A DNA stretch of 64,000 nucleotides from UBA11612 sp964475755 (GCA_964475755.1 CAYYXR010000009.1:1-64000), one strand, 5' to 3'. Counted from the first letter of the stretch, positions 9,129 to 18,391 are shown. Notes: generated from the sequence alone by a model not told the origin. Program-made: numbers and translations.

Positions 9129-11126
9129 ATGAACGAGGCGGTCCAAAAACCGCACAGCGAGACCGAAGACGCCGTTGCCGAAGCCAAGGCACTGCTTCAG
9201 GCCGGACGCCTGGAGGATGCGGCGGCGAGCGCCGGTTCTGTATTGGAGACCGATCCCGACAATGTCGAAGCCCTCTATATACTGGCAGTCTGTCAGCGGT
9301 ATTTGAAACGCCTCGATGACGCCCGTGAGACGTTAAATCGTCTGAAAACGGTGAGCCCGAGCTATGGACGGGCGTATCAGGAAGAGGGGCATGCCAAGCG
9401 CCTCCAGGCGGATTTCGATGGCGCGATCGCTGCCTATGAGCAGGCAGTTTCCTTAAACCCGGCGTTGATTGCCAGCTGGAAGGCGCTGGCCGAACTGCAA
9501 TTAAAGCGCGGCCATCACGAAGCAGCGGCGGCGAAACAGGAAGCGGACCGGCTCGGCGCCTTGCCGCCCGAACTCGTAAGCGTCACCAGTTTTATTCACG
9601 AAGGGCGCATATTGAAGGCAGAGCTTCTTTGCCGGTCTTTCCTCCAAAAATCGCCGCATCATGTTGAGGCGATGCGTTTGCTCGCCGACATCGGAATGCG
9701 CCTGTATGTGCTCGACGATGCAGAATTCCTGCTGGAAAGCGCAAAGGAATTCGAGCCCGGCAACGTACGCGTGCATATGGACTATGTGAATGTTTTGCAT
9801 CGCCGTCAAAAATACGCTCAGGCACGGGATGAAGCACATAAGCTGTTCGAGAAGGAGAGACAGAACCCCGCGTTTGCGACCCTATACGCCAATGAATGTG
9901 CCGCCGTTGGCGAATTTGACGAAGCGCTCGGTCTCTATGAAACGGTGTTGAAGCGCGTGCCGGACAATGCGCATGTCCACCTCGTGCACGGGCACGCGCT
10001 AAAAACGGTTGGGCGACAAGACGATGCCGTTAGCGCTTATCGCGCGGCCTATGAGAAAAAACCCGATTTAGGCGATGCCTTCTGGAGTCTTGCTAATCTC
10101 AAAACTTACCGCTTTACCGGCGCGGAAATCGAGCGAATGAAAAAGGCCGAGGCTGCGGCGGGCACGACGCTGCTGGACCGCATTCATCTGTGCTTTGCCC
10201 TGGGTAAAGCCTTTGAAGACGCCCAAGAATACGAAGACTCATTCCTGTATTACGCGCGCGGCAATGCATTGAAGAAAGAGCAAAACCGCTACGATCCCGA
10301 TCGCATGGACGCGCAACTCGCCGCGCAAAAGGACGTCTGTACGCCGGATTTGTTTAAGGCCCACGGAACGTGCGGCGACCCTTCGCACGCGCCGATCTTT
10401 ATCGTCGGCTTGCCGCGGGCCGGCTCGACTTTGCTCGAACAAATATTGGCGTCGCACAGTCAAGTGGACGGCACTCTCGAGTTGCCCAATATCCTTGCGC
10501 TTGTGCACAGATTAAGTGGGCGGCTTTCGACCGGTGATGAATCTCGTTACCCCAAAATTTTGAGCGAATTGCCCAATGAAAAATTGCGCGGCTTCGGAAC
10601 CGCCTACATCCGCGATACGCAAATTCACCGCAAGGGCGCGCCGCGCTTCACCGACAAGATGCCCAATAATTTCCGGCATATTGGGCTTATTCATCTGATA
10701 TTGCCGCACGCGAAAATCATCGATGCGCGCCGGCATCCGCTGGCGTGTTGCTTTTCGGGGTTCAAGCAACTCTTCGCCGAAGGGCAGGAATTCACGTACG
10801 GACTAGAGGACGTCGGCCGCTATTATCGGGGATATGTGGACCTCATGGACCATTGGGACCAGGTCCTGCCGAACAAGGTCCTGCGTGTGCAATACGAGGA
10901 TGTCGTCGCGGATTTGGAGGGGCAGGTGCGGCGCCTGCTCGAATTCTGCGAGTTGCCGTTCGAGCAAGCGTGCGTGGACTATCATAAGACCGAGCGTTCG
11001 GTGCGTACGGCAAGTTCCGAACAGGTGCGCCAGCCACTGTACCGCGACGGCGTGGAACAGTGGAGGAATTTCGAGCCTTGGCTTGATCCGCTCAAAGCCG
11101 CGCTTGGTCCCGAGCTTCTCGGGTAG
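9129..11126 (+). CDS. TPR-repeat sulfotransferase
   Basis: A 665-residue two-part protein. Residues about 1-395 are tandem tetratricopeptide repeats (e.g. LEDAAASAGSVLETDPDNVEALY, FDGAIAAYEQAVSLNPALIASW, FDEALGLYETVLKRVPDNAHVH). Residues about 415-665 form a sulfotransferase domain with the PAPS 5'-phosphosulfate loop GLPRAGSTLLEQ starting at residue 427. Later motifs include DKMPNNFRHIGLIHLILPHAKIIDARRHPLACC and RVQYEDVV. These enzymes transfer sulfate from PAPS to a hydroxyl or amine acceptor; the acceptor is unknown. It sits 98 bp after the TonB receptor gene in the same direction, beyond a hairpin. TPR-sulfotransferase/TonB-receptor neighbours recur in alphaproteobacteria, but a functional link is inference. 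Confidence 0.88.
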   Translation: MNEAVQKPHSETEDAVAEAKALLQAGRLEDAAASAGSVLETDPDNVEALYILAVCQRYLKRLDDARETLNRLKTVSPSYGRAYQEEGHAKRLQADFDGAIAAYEQAVSLNPALIASWKALAELQLKRGHHEAAAAKQEADRLGALPPELVSVTSFIHEGRILKAELLCRSFLQKSPHHVEAMRLLADIGMRLYVLDDAEFLLESAKEFEPGNVRVHMDYVNVLHRRQKYAQARDEAHKLFEKERQNPAFATLYANECAAVGEFDEALGLYETVLKRVPDNAHVHLVHGHALKTVGRQDDAVSAYRAAYEKKPDLGDAFWSLANLKTYRFTGAEIERMKKAEAAAGTTLLDRIHLCFALGKAFEDAQEYEDSFLYYARGNALKKEQNRYDPDRMDAQLAAQKDVCTPDLFKAHGTCGDPSHAPIFIVGLPRAGSTLLEQILASHSQVDGTLELPNILALVHRLSGRLSTGDESRYPKILSELPNEKLRGFGTAYIRDTQIHRKGAPRFTDKMPNNFRHIGLIHLILPHAKIIDARRHPLACCFSGFKQLFAEGQEFTYGLEDVGRYYRGYVDLMDHWDQVLPNKVLRVQYEDVVADLEGQVRRLLEFCELPFEQACVDYHKTERSVRTASSEQVRQPLYRDGVEQWRNFEPWLDPLKAALGPELLG

Positions 11127-11134
11127 GCCAGTTC

Positions 11135-12724
11135 TTACTCGCCGGGTGAGGGCGAGCGGACCTCGTTCGGATGCACCAAAATTCGCGCGCCCGGATCGGA
11201 TTTCAGCCCATTCACCAACGCGATCATCATGAAGATCATAATCACGGAAAAGGGCAGAGCCGCCGAGATCGATGCCGCCTGGAGCGCCGTCAGCCCCCCG
11301 CCGATCAGCAGGACGGCTGCCACGGCGCCTTCGCTGACCCCCCAGATCACGCGGTGAGAAATCGGCGGGTCCGGATCACCAACGGACATAATCGTGTTGA
11401 TGACTAAGGTTCCGGAATCCGACGACGTCACAAAGAACGTTGCGATCAGCAATGTCGCCAAGACCGCAGCAATCAGGCCTATGGCGCCTGAATCAAGCGC
11501 GGTAAACATGGCGTAGATGCCAAGGGTCATATCCTCATTTACGGGCGTGATCAAATCCGCCGCTTGGTCCAGTTCAAGGTGCAAAGCCGTGCCGCCCATG
11601 ATTCCAAACCAAATAAATGTAATCAGCGTTGGAACGATGAGAACGCCGGCGACAAATTCACGTACCGTGCGCCCGCGTGAGATGCGGGCAATAAACATGC
11701 CGACAAAAGGCGCCCAGGAAATCCACCATCCCCAATAAAATGTCGTCCAGCCGCCTTGCCACCCGGTGTCCAGCGTGGCGTCGGTCCAAAGGCTGAGCCA
11801 GACAACGTTTTGAATGTAATCGCCGGTGCTTTGCATCACGCCAAGAACAAGCAACCGGGTGGGTCCGTATATGAAGACAAATGCCAATACCAAGACGCTC
11901 AATAAGATGTTCAGTTCGCTCAGACGGCGAATGCCGACTTCCAATCCTGTGGCCACACTGATCACGGCCAGGCTTGTGACGACACCGATCAAAATGAGCT
12001 GATGACTGATGCTGACTTCCCACCCGCCAACGACATAAAGGCCGGTGTTCACCTGTTGCATGCCAAGGCCCAGCGACGTCGCCACGCCGAAGATGGTGGC
12101 GAAAATCGAGAGGATGTCGATGGCGTGGCCCCAGGGGCCGTAAATGCGCTCGCCCAGCAAAGGGTAAAGCGTTGAGCGGATGGTGAGGGGGAGGCCGCGC
12201 CTGAAACTGAAATACGCGAGGGCCAATCCTACCACCGCGTAGATCGCCCAAGGGTGTAGGCCCCAGTGGAAAAAGGTAAGCCGCATGGCGACTTCCGCCG
12301 CCCGGGGTGAGCCTGGATTTTGCAGGAACGGATTGGATTCAAAATGGGTCAGTGGTTCGGCCACCGACCAAAAGACGAGGCCAATGCCCATGCCCGCGCC
12401 GAACAGCATGGCAAACCAGCTGAAGAACGAAAACTCCGGCTTTTCATCGTCGCGGCCCAGCTTGATATGCCCAAACCGGCTCATCATCAGCCAAATCGCA
12501 AATCCGAGCACAAAGGCGACCAGTGCGATGTAATACCACTTGAGAGTGGACACGATGCCTTCGCGCAACGTCGAGAACGCCACGGATGCTGCATCCGTCA
12601 TGAGGACGGTAAAGACAACAACAACCAAAACCAGGCTTTTAGATACGATCGCGACCGTCGGATTTAGGCCGCTGAGCCACCCCTCCCGGGCTCTAAGGCG
12701 AGACGCCTTTTTCTCATGAACCAA
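11135..12724 (-). CDS. BCCT-family betaine/carnitine/choline transporter
   Basis: A 529-residue inner-membrane transporter with about 12 hydrophobic helices. It shows the BCCT hallmarks: the glycine-rich AMLFGAGMGIGLVFWSVAEP in the first repeat and the aromatic WTTFYWGWWISWAPFVGMFIARISRGRT of the substrate pathway. It imports quaternary-ammonium osmolytes such as glycine betaine or choline with Na+ or H+. No ATG exists at the N-terminus in this frame; a TTG at 12724 is the only plausible start, since an in-frame TAG lies about 40 bases upstream. Convergent with the TPR-sulfotransferase gene, 8 bp apart. Confidence 0.9.
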   Translation of the reverse strand: MVHEKKASRLRAREGWLSGLNPTVAIVSKSLVLVVVVFTVLMTDAASVAFSTLREGIVSTLKWYYIALVAFVLGFAIWLMMSRFGHIKLGRDDEKPEFSFFSWFAMLFGAGMGIGLVFWSVAEPLTHFESNPFLQNPGSPRAAEVAMRLTFFHWGLHPWAIYAVVGLALAYFSFRRGLPLTIRSTLYPLLGERIYGPWGHAIDILSIFATIFGVATSLGLGMQQVNTGLYVVGGWEVSISHQLILIGVVTSLAVISVATGLEVGIRRLSELNILLSVLVLAFVFIYGPTRLLVLGVMQSTGDYIQNVVWLSLWTDATLDTGWQGGWTTFYWGWWISWAPFVGMFIARISRGRTVREFVAGVLIVPTLITFIWFGIMGGTALHLELDQAADLITPVNEDMTLGIYAMFTALDSGAIGLIAAVLATLLIATFFVTSSDSGTLVINTIMSVGDPDPPISHRVIWGVSEGAVAAVLLIGGGLTALQAASISAALPFSVIMIFMMIALVNGLKSDPGARILVHPNEVRSPSPGE

Positions 12725-12898
12725 TACTCTGCTCCGCTTCGTCTCAAGTGAGCAGATACTCTAGCCGCCTTGTGCGCTTGATGCCACTCGTATGGCCCGA
12801 TTTTGGCTCGATTTCGGCCCTGTCAGGGGACTTTGAGAACCTCGAACGGAAATAGTTTGCGAGATTCACGTTCCAAAGTTGAATTGCTGATGTTTCGC

Positions 12899-13510
12899 CT
12901 AATATTCAGCGTCACCTGGAATCGTGTTCTTGCGCGGCTCGACATCCTGCAAATCGGACGCGAGCATCCGTATCATACCGATTCTTGATTCTACCGACTT
13001 CAATTCCTCGGTCAGCTTGTCGCGCAATGGCCCAGGCGCCTTGTTCTCAAGCAGACCGCGAATCACACTCGTTTGGCTATTCATGGCATTGGCCACGTCA
13101 ACCATCGTCCGCGGTTTCGGTGTGTAAATATTGTGGACGTTGCGCAGATTCTTCATCAGCATTTGAACGAGGACCTTCAGGAACGCATCCGCGCTTTTCA
13201 TTTTTTCCGCGACGGCTTCGGCAGAGATTATCGTCAGCGTGCAGTCTTCGGTGACCACTGTGGTGGCCATGCGCGGACTCCCATCGATGACCGACATCTC
13301 GCCGAATAATCCCCCTTGCCGGACAATCGCGAGCGGGACCTTTTGATCGCCCTCTTCACGGTACAAGGATACGGCGCCGATGCCGACGACGTACGCGGCT
13401 ATTCCTTTCTCACCCTGCCTAAAAAGCACAGTGCCTTTTGGAAACTTTTTGACAGAGAGTCCCGACGCCGTGTCGGATAAGAGGGCTTTTGAATTGTCCA
13501 ATGAGGTCAT
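12899..13510 (-). CDS. cyclic nucleotide-binding domain protein
   Basis: A 203-residue protein with one CAP/CRP-type cyclic-nucleotide-binding domain (about residues 15-130): FPKGTVLFRQGEKGIAAYVVGIGAVSLYREEG, then the phosphate-binding cassette GGLFGEMSVIDGSPRMATTVV. The C-terminal ~70 residues are helical and charged, with no recognisable helix-turn-helix, so it is probably a signalling or regulatory protein rather than a classic CRP DNA-binding factor. It would sense cAMP or cGMP, though ligand specificity is unproven. The 55-aa membrane protein at 13529-13696 lies 18 bp upstream on the same strand. Confidence 0.8.
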   Translation of the reverse strand: MTSLDNSKALLSDTASGLSVKKFPKGTVLFRQGEKGIAAYVVGIGAVSLYREEGDQKVPLAIVRQGGLFGEMSVIDGSPRMATTVVTEDCTLTIISAEAVAEKMKSADAFLKVLVQMLMKNLRNVHNIYTPKPRTMVDVANAMNSQTSVIRGLLENKAPGPLRDKLTEELKSVESRIGMIRMLASDLQDVEPRKNTIPGDAEY

Positions 13511-13528
13511 TTCAGATTGATGTTGTAA

Positions 13529-13696
13529 TCAGATTGCACCTGAGCCGTAGAGCATCGGGGCAAAGGCGATTGCAAAGTAAACTGCGGCCATGATTGAACC
13601 GTAGGTTAGAACCCAGCCCACCGGTAATCGGCGATTGAAGGCGACTGTCGCGCCCAAGATGAAACCTATCAGTGGAGCTAAAGCCGCCGGGTTCAT
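13529..13696 (-). CDS. small two-helix membrane protein
   Basis: A 55-residue protein with two hydrophobic segments (about residues 4-20 and 27-47) separated by a short basic turn (NRRLPVG). The ATG at 13696 is preceded by GGGAGA at a proper distance. No family is recognised. It lies 18 bp upstream of the cyclic-nucleotide-binding protein gene and is probably in the same transcript. Confidence 0.55.
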   Translation of the reverse strand: MNPAALAPLIGFILGATVAFNRRLPVGWVLTYGSIMAAVYFAIAFAPMLYGSGAI

Positions 13697-13916
13697 AACC
13701 AATCTCCCTAAACTCAAAAACTCCCTTTTACAGGGACACTTCGTCACCCCCAGCTAAGCCGTACCCCTCCTGGTCTGCAAATTGTCATCTCCCACGCACT
13801 AACGCGCGGGAGGGCAAATGGGTTGAAAAATTTCTCAGATAAAATAACTCAGCAACGCGAACCGCTCTGCGGGCGTTTGCTACCGAAGCGCCGCGAAATG
13901 GACCGGGCCCACACCT

Positions 13917-14123
13917 TTGTCGGTACCAGTCGAAAATATTTGGCAATCTGCTCGGCGCCTGTTGGAAGAGCACGGGGCTTCAGCCCTGTCGATCGCGGTC
14001 AAAAAAGCCGATGCATGCCAAAATGAGGGTGACGCCAACGGTGCGGATATCTGGAGCAGAATTGCGCGCGCCATTGAGTCCAGCGCCTCCGTGGAAAGCG
14101 GCGGGTCCTCACCCCCTGCATAA
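13917..14123 (+). CDS. small DUF6961-like protein
   Basis: A 68-residue protein whose core, ENIWQSARRLLEEHG then a run of small helices ending GADIWSRIARAIE, matches the pattern of a widespread small alphaproteobacterial family (DUF6961-type: IW..A..L...HG...A...A......GD..G...W.rI..AI). The function of the family is unknown. The frame is open back past 13863 with no ATG; the TTG at 13917 is the best available start, but no clear ribosome binding site precedes it, so the start is uncertain. The last ~12 residues (SASVESGGSSPPA) look like a disordered tail. Confidence 0.5.
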   Translation: MSVPVENIWQSARRLLEEHGASALSIAVKKADACQNEGDANGADIWSRIARAIESSASVESGGSSPPA

Positions 14124-14318
14124 AGTGTTGCTCGACGCCGCGCATTGTAAATGGCGCACGAAACGGCCGGATTTCACTAAGACGCAACGTTCTGTGGGGT
14201 CTTTATTCTCCTGAAACCGTGCTAACCTAAGGCCTTCGGTAAATCATCCGATTGCCTGCATTTGCGCGCATTTCCGAGCAACTGTGGCGGTGGATTAAGA
14301 AATGGTGCGGCCTCGTCC

Positions 14319-15635
14319 ATGAATCAGCAGTTGGCCAATCGCGCGCAGTCGCTTTGGGATGGGACTTTGGACTCCCTGCAAAATCCTGATTTTTATTGGC
14401 AGGTCGGAATTGTTTTCTCCGCGCTTCTTTTAGCGTGGGCGGTCACGGCCTTTGTCGTCTCGCGTGTACGGCTGTTTCGGGAAGGGCCACAACCTGGGCC
14501 GCTGTTCGAAGTCAGAGCGGCCGTTCACAGGTCTCATTCCCTTCTATCGCCATTGATGAACATATTGATCCTGGGTGCCGCGATCCCGGTATCGCTGGAA
14601 ATGATCGGTGTCGCGTGGTTCATCCGAACGGCGCAGGGAATCGCGTTCATTTATTTTGTCTATCGTCTCGCCGCCCAGTTCGTCGGCAGCGTCGGCATCG
14701 TGCGGCTTGTGAAATGGCTCGGTGTTCCTATCGCACTCCTCTACATGTTCGGCTGGCTTGCCATCGTAACCGAGTATCTAGACTCCCTTTCCATCGAGAT
14801 CGGCAATATTCACGTTACGGTTTACGCCGTACTGCGCACAATCATTTTCGGGATATTTCTTTTCTGGCTGGGCCGGGTATCGAATTCCACCGGGCTCAAG
14901 GTAATCCGGGAGCAGCCGACGCTCGACGCCGGCACGCGAGAGGTTATCGCCAAGCTTTTCCAGATTGCTCTATTCGTCCTTATTTTCCTGCTGCTGCTTC
15001 AGGTCATGGGGGTCGATTTGACCGCGCTCGCCGTGTTCGGCGGCGCTTTGGGCGTCGGCCTCGGGTTTGGTCTTCAGCAAATTGCGTCGAACTTTATTTC
15101 CGGGATCATTATTTTGCTCGACCGGTCGATCACCCTTGGTGACTACATCGAGCTGGAGGACGGCCGGGCGGGCAAGTTGCGGGAGCTGACCATGCGCTCC
15201 GCCACGTTGGAGACCTACGACGGCAAGGACATCATGGTGCCCAACGAACATTTCATCACGTCGGTGTTCACCAACTGGACGCACCACCACAAGAAACAGC
15301 GCTACTCACTGCACTTCCAAGTGGCTTACAAAACAGATCTGGAAGCGATGTGGCCGATTATCCGGCGGGTTGTCGCGAGCCATCCGAAAGTCATTAGCGG
15401 CGACGATATTCCCGTATCAGAGCGTCCCGATGCCGAAATCGAGAGCTTTGGCGATTCCGGTATCAACATCCTGGTGGAGTTCTGGATGGAGGGGATCGAT
15501 GACGGCGATAACCGCGTCGGTGCCGATTTGCTCATGATGATCTGGACGGCGCTCAAGGAGAACGATATCGAAATACCGTTCCCGCAACGGGAGATCAATA
15601 TCCTCAACCAAGCCCCGCCGGGATCCGGCCACTAA
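14319..15635 (+). CDS. MscS-family mechanosensitive ion channel
   Basis: A 438-residue channel with several N-terminal membrane helices (about 28-48, 78-96, 103-125, 130-150, 167-186, 228-245). These are followed by the MscS pore helix and beta domain: GVDLTALAVFGGALGVGLGFGLQQIASNFISGIIILLDRSITLGDYIEL. The gasket-like cytoplasmic domain follows. It opens on membrane tension to release osmolytes in hypo-osmotic shock, a fitting counterpart to the BCCT importer nearby. The ATG at 14319 is preferred over an earlier in-frame TTG. It converges with the ABC exporter gene. Confidence 0.92.
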   Translation: MNQQLANRAQSLWDGTLDSLQNPDFYWQVGIVFSALLLAWAVTAFVVSRVRLFREGPQPGPLFEVRAAVHRSHSLLSPLMNILILGAAIPVSLEMIGVAWFIRTAQGIAFIYFVYRLAAQFVGSVGIVRLVKWLGVPIALLYMFGWLAIVTEYLDSLSIEIGNIHVTVYAVLRTIIFGIFLFWLGRVSNSTGLKVIREQPTLDAGTREVIAKLFQIALFVLIFLLLLQVMGVDLTALAVFGGALGVGLGFGLQQIASNFISGIIILLDRSITLGDYIELEDGRAGKLRELTMRSATLETYDGKDIMVPNEHFITSVFTNWTHHHKKQRYSLHFQVAYKTDLEAMWPIIRRVVASHPKVISGDDIPVSERPDAEIESFGDSGINILVEFWMEGIDDGDNRVGADLLMMIWTALKENDIEIPFPQREINILNQAPPGSGH

Positions 15636-15648
15636 GGTTCAATACGGC

Positions 15649-17496
15649 TCAACCGGTTTCGCTTCTCATATCCAGAAATCCGCCCGACTGTCGCTTCCAG
15701 AGGCGCGCGTAGTGCCCATCCTTCGCCAGAAGTTCGGCGTGGGTGCCGGATTCTACAATGCGCCCGGCGTCCATCACCACAAGACGGTCCATGCGCGCGA
15801 TGGTGGACAGCCTGTGGGCGATGGCGATCACGGTGCGCCCTTCCATGAGCGTGATCAGTTGCTCCTGAATGGCCGCTTCCACCTCGGAATCCAGGGCAGA
15901 GGTGGCTTCATCCAGAACAAGGATCGGCGCGTTCTTCAAGATCACCCGGGCGAGGGCGATGCGTTGGCGCTGACCACCCGACAGCTTGACCCCGCGCTCG
16001 CCTACTTGGGCGTCAAAGCCGTGCCGGCCCTTCCAGTCCTCCAGTTCGTCGATGAACTCGAGGGCATGTGCCTGTGCCGCGGCGCAGCGGATTTCATCGT
16101 CGGTGGCATCCGGCTTTCCGTAGCGAATATTGTCGCGGATGGAGCGGTGCAGAAGCGACGTATCCTGGGTCACCATGGCGATGTTCGCGCGTAGGGATTC
16201 CTGCGTTACGCCGGAGACGTCTTGGCCGTCGATAAGGATGCGCCCGGTTCCCACGTCGAAAAACCGCAGAAGCAGATTGACCATGGTCGATTTTCCCGCG
16301 CCCGAAGGTCCGACCAATCCGATCCGTTCGCCGGCTGCGATGCTCAGGTCGATTCCCTGTAGAACGCCCTTCGATGTTCCGTAGCCGAAATGCACGTCTT
16401 CAAATCGGATGTCTCCCCTGGTCACTGTCAAAGGCACGGCATCCGGGCGGTCTCCCATGGTGCGCGGTGTGGCAATGGTCTTCATGCCTTCCTGAATGGT
16501 GCCGACATTTTCGAAGATGCCCGCGATGTTGAAGGCAACCCATCCTCCCATGTTGGCGAACTGCCATGCCAAAGGCAGGACCATGGCGACCACGCCCACG
16601 GCAACCTGATCACGAGACCACAGCCAAATCGCAATGGTCCCCATGCCGACAATGAGGGCCGAATTCATTGCTGACAAAACCAGCGAGAAAATCGTCATGA
16701 GCCTCAGAATGTTCCGGTGCGTGACGGTATGTTCGTCTACCGAGTCACGAACGTAGGCGTCTTCATCCCGCGCGCGCGCGAACAGTTTTACGGTCAGGAT
16801 GTTTGTGTAGCTGTCGACAATCTTGCCGGTGAGGGCGGATTTGGCCTCGGAAACGGCACGCGAGCGATCGCGCATGCGCGGCACGAAATAATAAAGCAAG
16901 CCAAGATATGCCAAGAACCATGTGCCGACGGGCACGGCCAGCACCGGGTCCAAGGTCGCCAATACGGCCGTGGCGCTGCTGCCGTATATGAGGATGTACC
17001 AAACGGCATTCGCCGCCGAGACAACGCTTTCCCGCAAGGACGGTCCAGTTTGCAGAACGCGATTGGCAAGCCGTCCGGCAAAGTCGTTTTGGAAAAAACT
17101 CCACCCCTGACGCACCACATGCCAGTGGCTTTGCCAGCGGATCAGGTTGGTCAAGCCGGAAATGATGGATTGGTGCGTGAACAGGTTCTGGATCAAAAGC
17201 ACGGCGGGCCGCAGCAAAAGCTGCACTGCCGCCATGCCCAACAATTCCGGCCAATATTCGGTCAGCACGGTTGCCGCTGAGTATTCGGACACAAGGCTGA
17301 CGATGCGGCCGATAAACACAGGAATGAGAAGATCAAGCAGGGCGACTGCGGCGCCGGAGAGGAACAAGGCGACTACGAGCCAGCGCGCTTGGCCGATGAA
17401 ATGCCAATAGAACGCCGACAGCCCGGACGGCGGCGTGCCATCGGGCGACACGGCGGTAGGTTCCAATAGGTGCTCAAAAAAACGAAACGGCAACAT
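15649..17496 (-). CDS. ABC exporter, fused permease and ATPase
   Basis: A 615-residue half-transporter. An N-terminal ABC membrane domain with six helices (about residues 45-330) is followed by a nucleotide-binding domain with Walker A GPSGAGKSTMV, Q-loop VTQDTSLLHRSIRDNIRYG, signature LSGGQRQRIALARVI, Walker B ILVLDEATSALDSEVE and H-loop IAHRLSTI. This is the MsbA/multidrug/lipid exporter architecture; it works as a dimer in the inner membrane. The substrate is unknown. The ATG at 17496 follows AGGA by eight bases. The upstream leader contains a short ORF and a terminator-like hairpin (described separately), suggesting regulation by attenuation. Confidence 0.9.
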   Translation of the reverse strand: MLPFRFFEHLLEPTAVSPDGTPPSGLSAFYWHFIGQARWLVVALFLSGAAVALLDLLIPVFIGRIVSLVSEYSAATVLTEYWPELLGMAAVQLLLRPAVLLIQNLFTHQSIISGLTNLIRWQSHWHVVRQGWSFFQNDFAGRLANRVLQTGPSLRESVVSAANAVWYILIYGSSATAVLATLDPVLAVPVGTWFLAYLGLLYYFVPRMRDRSRAVSEAKSALTGKIVDSYTNILTVKLFARARDEDAYVRDSVDEHTVTHRNILRLMTIFSLVLSAMNSALIVGMGTIAIWLWSRDQVAVGVVAMVLPLAWQFANMGGWVAFNIAGIFENVGTIQEGMKTIATPRTMGDRPDAVPLTVTRGDIRFEDVHFGYGTSKGVLQGIDLSIAAGERIGLVGPSGAGKSTMVNLLLRFFDVGTGRILIDGQDVSGVTQESLRANIAMVTQDTSLLHRSIRDNIRYGKPDATDDEIRCAAAQAHALEFIDELEDWKGRHGFDAQVGERGVKLSGGQRQRIALARVILKNAPILVLDEATSALDSEVEAAIQEQLITLMEGRTVIAIAHRLSTIARMDRLVVMDAGRIVESGTHAELLAKDGHYARLWKRQSGGFLDMRSETG

Positions 17497-17533
17497 GCGA
17501 AAATTCCTGGTGTTCAACGGTCATCGACTCAAA

Positions 17534-17560
17534 AGCCCCGCGGATGCGACCGGCGGGGCT
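17534..17560 (-). terminator. terminator-like hairpin in the leader of the ABC exporter
   Basis: Read on the minus strand, AGCCCCGC, an 11-base loop and GCGGGGCT form a perfect 8-bp stem followed by a short T run (the stem's last T plus TTT). It sits 38 bp before the exporter ATG and 27 bp after the short leader ORF. It could be an attenuator or the terminator of an upstream transcript. Confidence 0.55.
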
Positions 17561-17586
17561 CTGGCGTGGCGTATGCTGAACGGAAT

Positions 17587-17670
17587 CTAATCGCGCAAAC
17601 GCAACTCCCCTGCCGTTGGGGCCGGTGTCCGGAGTTGGCCGGACATCATATGTTTGAGAGATGTGTTCAT
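17587..17670 (-). CDS. possible leader peptide, 27 aa
   Basis: A short minus-strand ORF from ATG at 17670 to TAG at 17587-17589, reading about MNTSLKHMMSGQLRTPAP and ending in GELRLRD. Two further in-frame ATGs lie at its middle. It overlaps a palindromic hairpin (GTCCGG/CCGGAC, 17627-17644) and a second hairpin (CCCC/GGGG, 17607-17621). It ends before the terminator-like stem at 17534-17560. This order is that of an attenuator leader. No ribosome binding site stands out, and no codon run points to a particular amino acid. Confidence 0.35.
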   Translation of the reverse strand: MNTSLKHMMSGQLRTPAPTAGELRLRD

Positions 17671-17761
17671 GGGCGCGAAGCTATCTTAAAGGCGCGCGGG
17701 GTGTCAACCTGTGCACGGAATGCGCAGGTTGAGCCCGGAAAAGTTGTTTTATTAGATTCGC

Positions 17762-18391
17762 TTAGTCCAAAGTCACGTAGCGTTCCAAACGTGCGACTTC
17801 GCCTTCGTCCACGTACTTTCCGATCTCGCGGCGGAACTGATCCAAGTCCTTGTAGGGGCGATATTCTTCAAACTCATGCACCATGCGGCGCGACATGCCG
17901 GGAATGGTGGCAAAGTCGGCGGAGCTGGCGGAATTCAAGTTTATAGGAATGAAGATGTATTGCTCGAAGCGCGCAACTTCGTCTGCGTCTACATATTTGC
18001 CGATTTCGCGGCGGAACTGTTCGAGAGAAGTATAGGGGCGGTATTCCTCGAACTCATGTGCCATGCGCCCGCTCATTCCGGGAATAAGCATGATTTCCGC
18101 TTCGCTTGCCGTATTCAAATTGATCGGCAGGAAGAGCTTGCCGTACAGTTCTGCGCGCTGATCGTCGGACAGTGCGCCCTTCAATTTCTCGTCGAGAGAT
18201 GGCATCCCCAAAAAGGGGCGGCCATCGGCAATGAGCTGAACCAAGCCGGCGTTCATGTGCGGCAATGCAGCGAGTTCGTCCGCCTCGGCCAGATTGGGAT
18301 TGAGAACAGCGGTGTTATTTCCGGCCTGGGCGAAGACCGGACCGGGCGCGAACAGACCGGCAAGAACAAAAGCGAAGGCTAGGATTCTCAT
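17762..18391 (-). CDS. secreted helix-hairpin-helix repeat protein
   Basis: A 209-residue protein with a signal peptide (about residues 1-21) and three tandem 60-residue units (about 29-88, 89-148, 149-208). The last two are nearly identical and each opens with PINLN(T/S)AS, then a helix-hairpin-helix IPGMSxRMxHEFEEYRPY, then FRREIGKYVD. The motif resembles the ComEA family, which binds DNA non-specifically through helix-hairpin-helix units in the periplasm. The function here is unknown; a DNA-binding role is inferred from the motif only. The first unit is degenerate. Confidence 0.7.
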   Translation of the reverse strand: MRILAFAFVLAGLFAPGPVFAQAGNNTAVLNPNLAEADELAALPHMNAGLVQLIADGRPFLGMPSLDEKLKGALSDDQRAELYGKLFLPINLNTASEAEIMLIPGMSGRMAHEFEEYRPYTSLEQFRREIGKYVDADEVARFEQYIFIPINLNSASSADFATIPGMSRRMVHEFEEYRPYKDLDQFRREIGKYVDEGEVARLERYVTLD

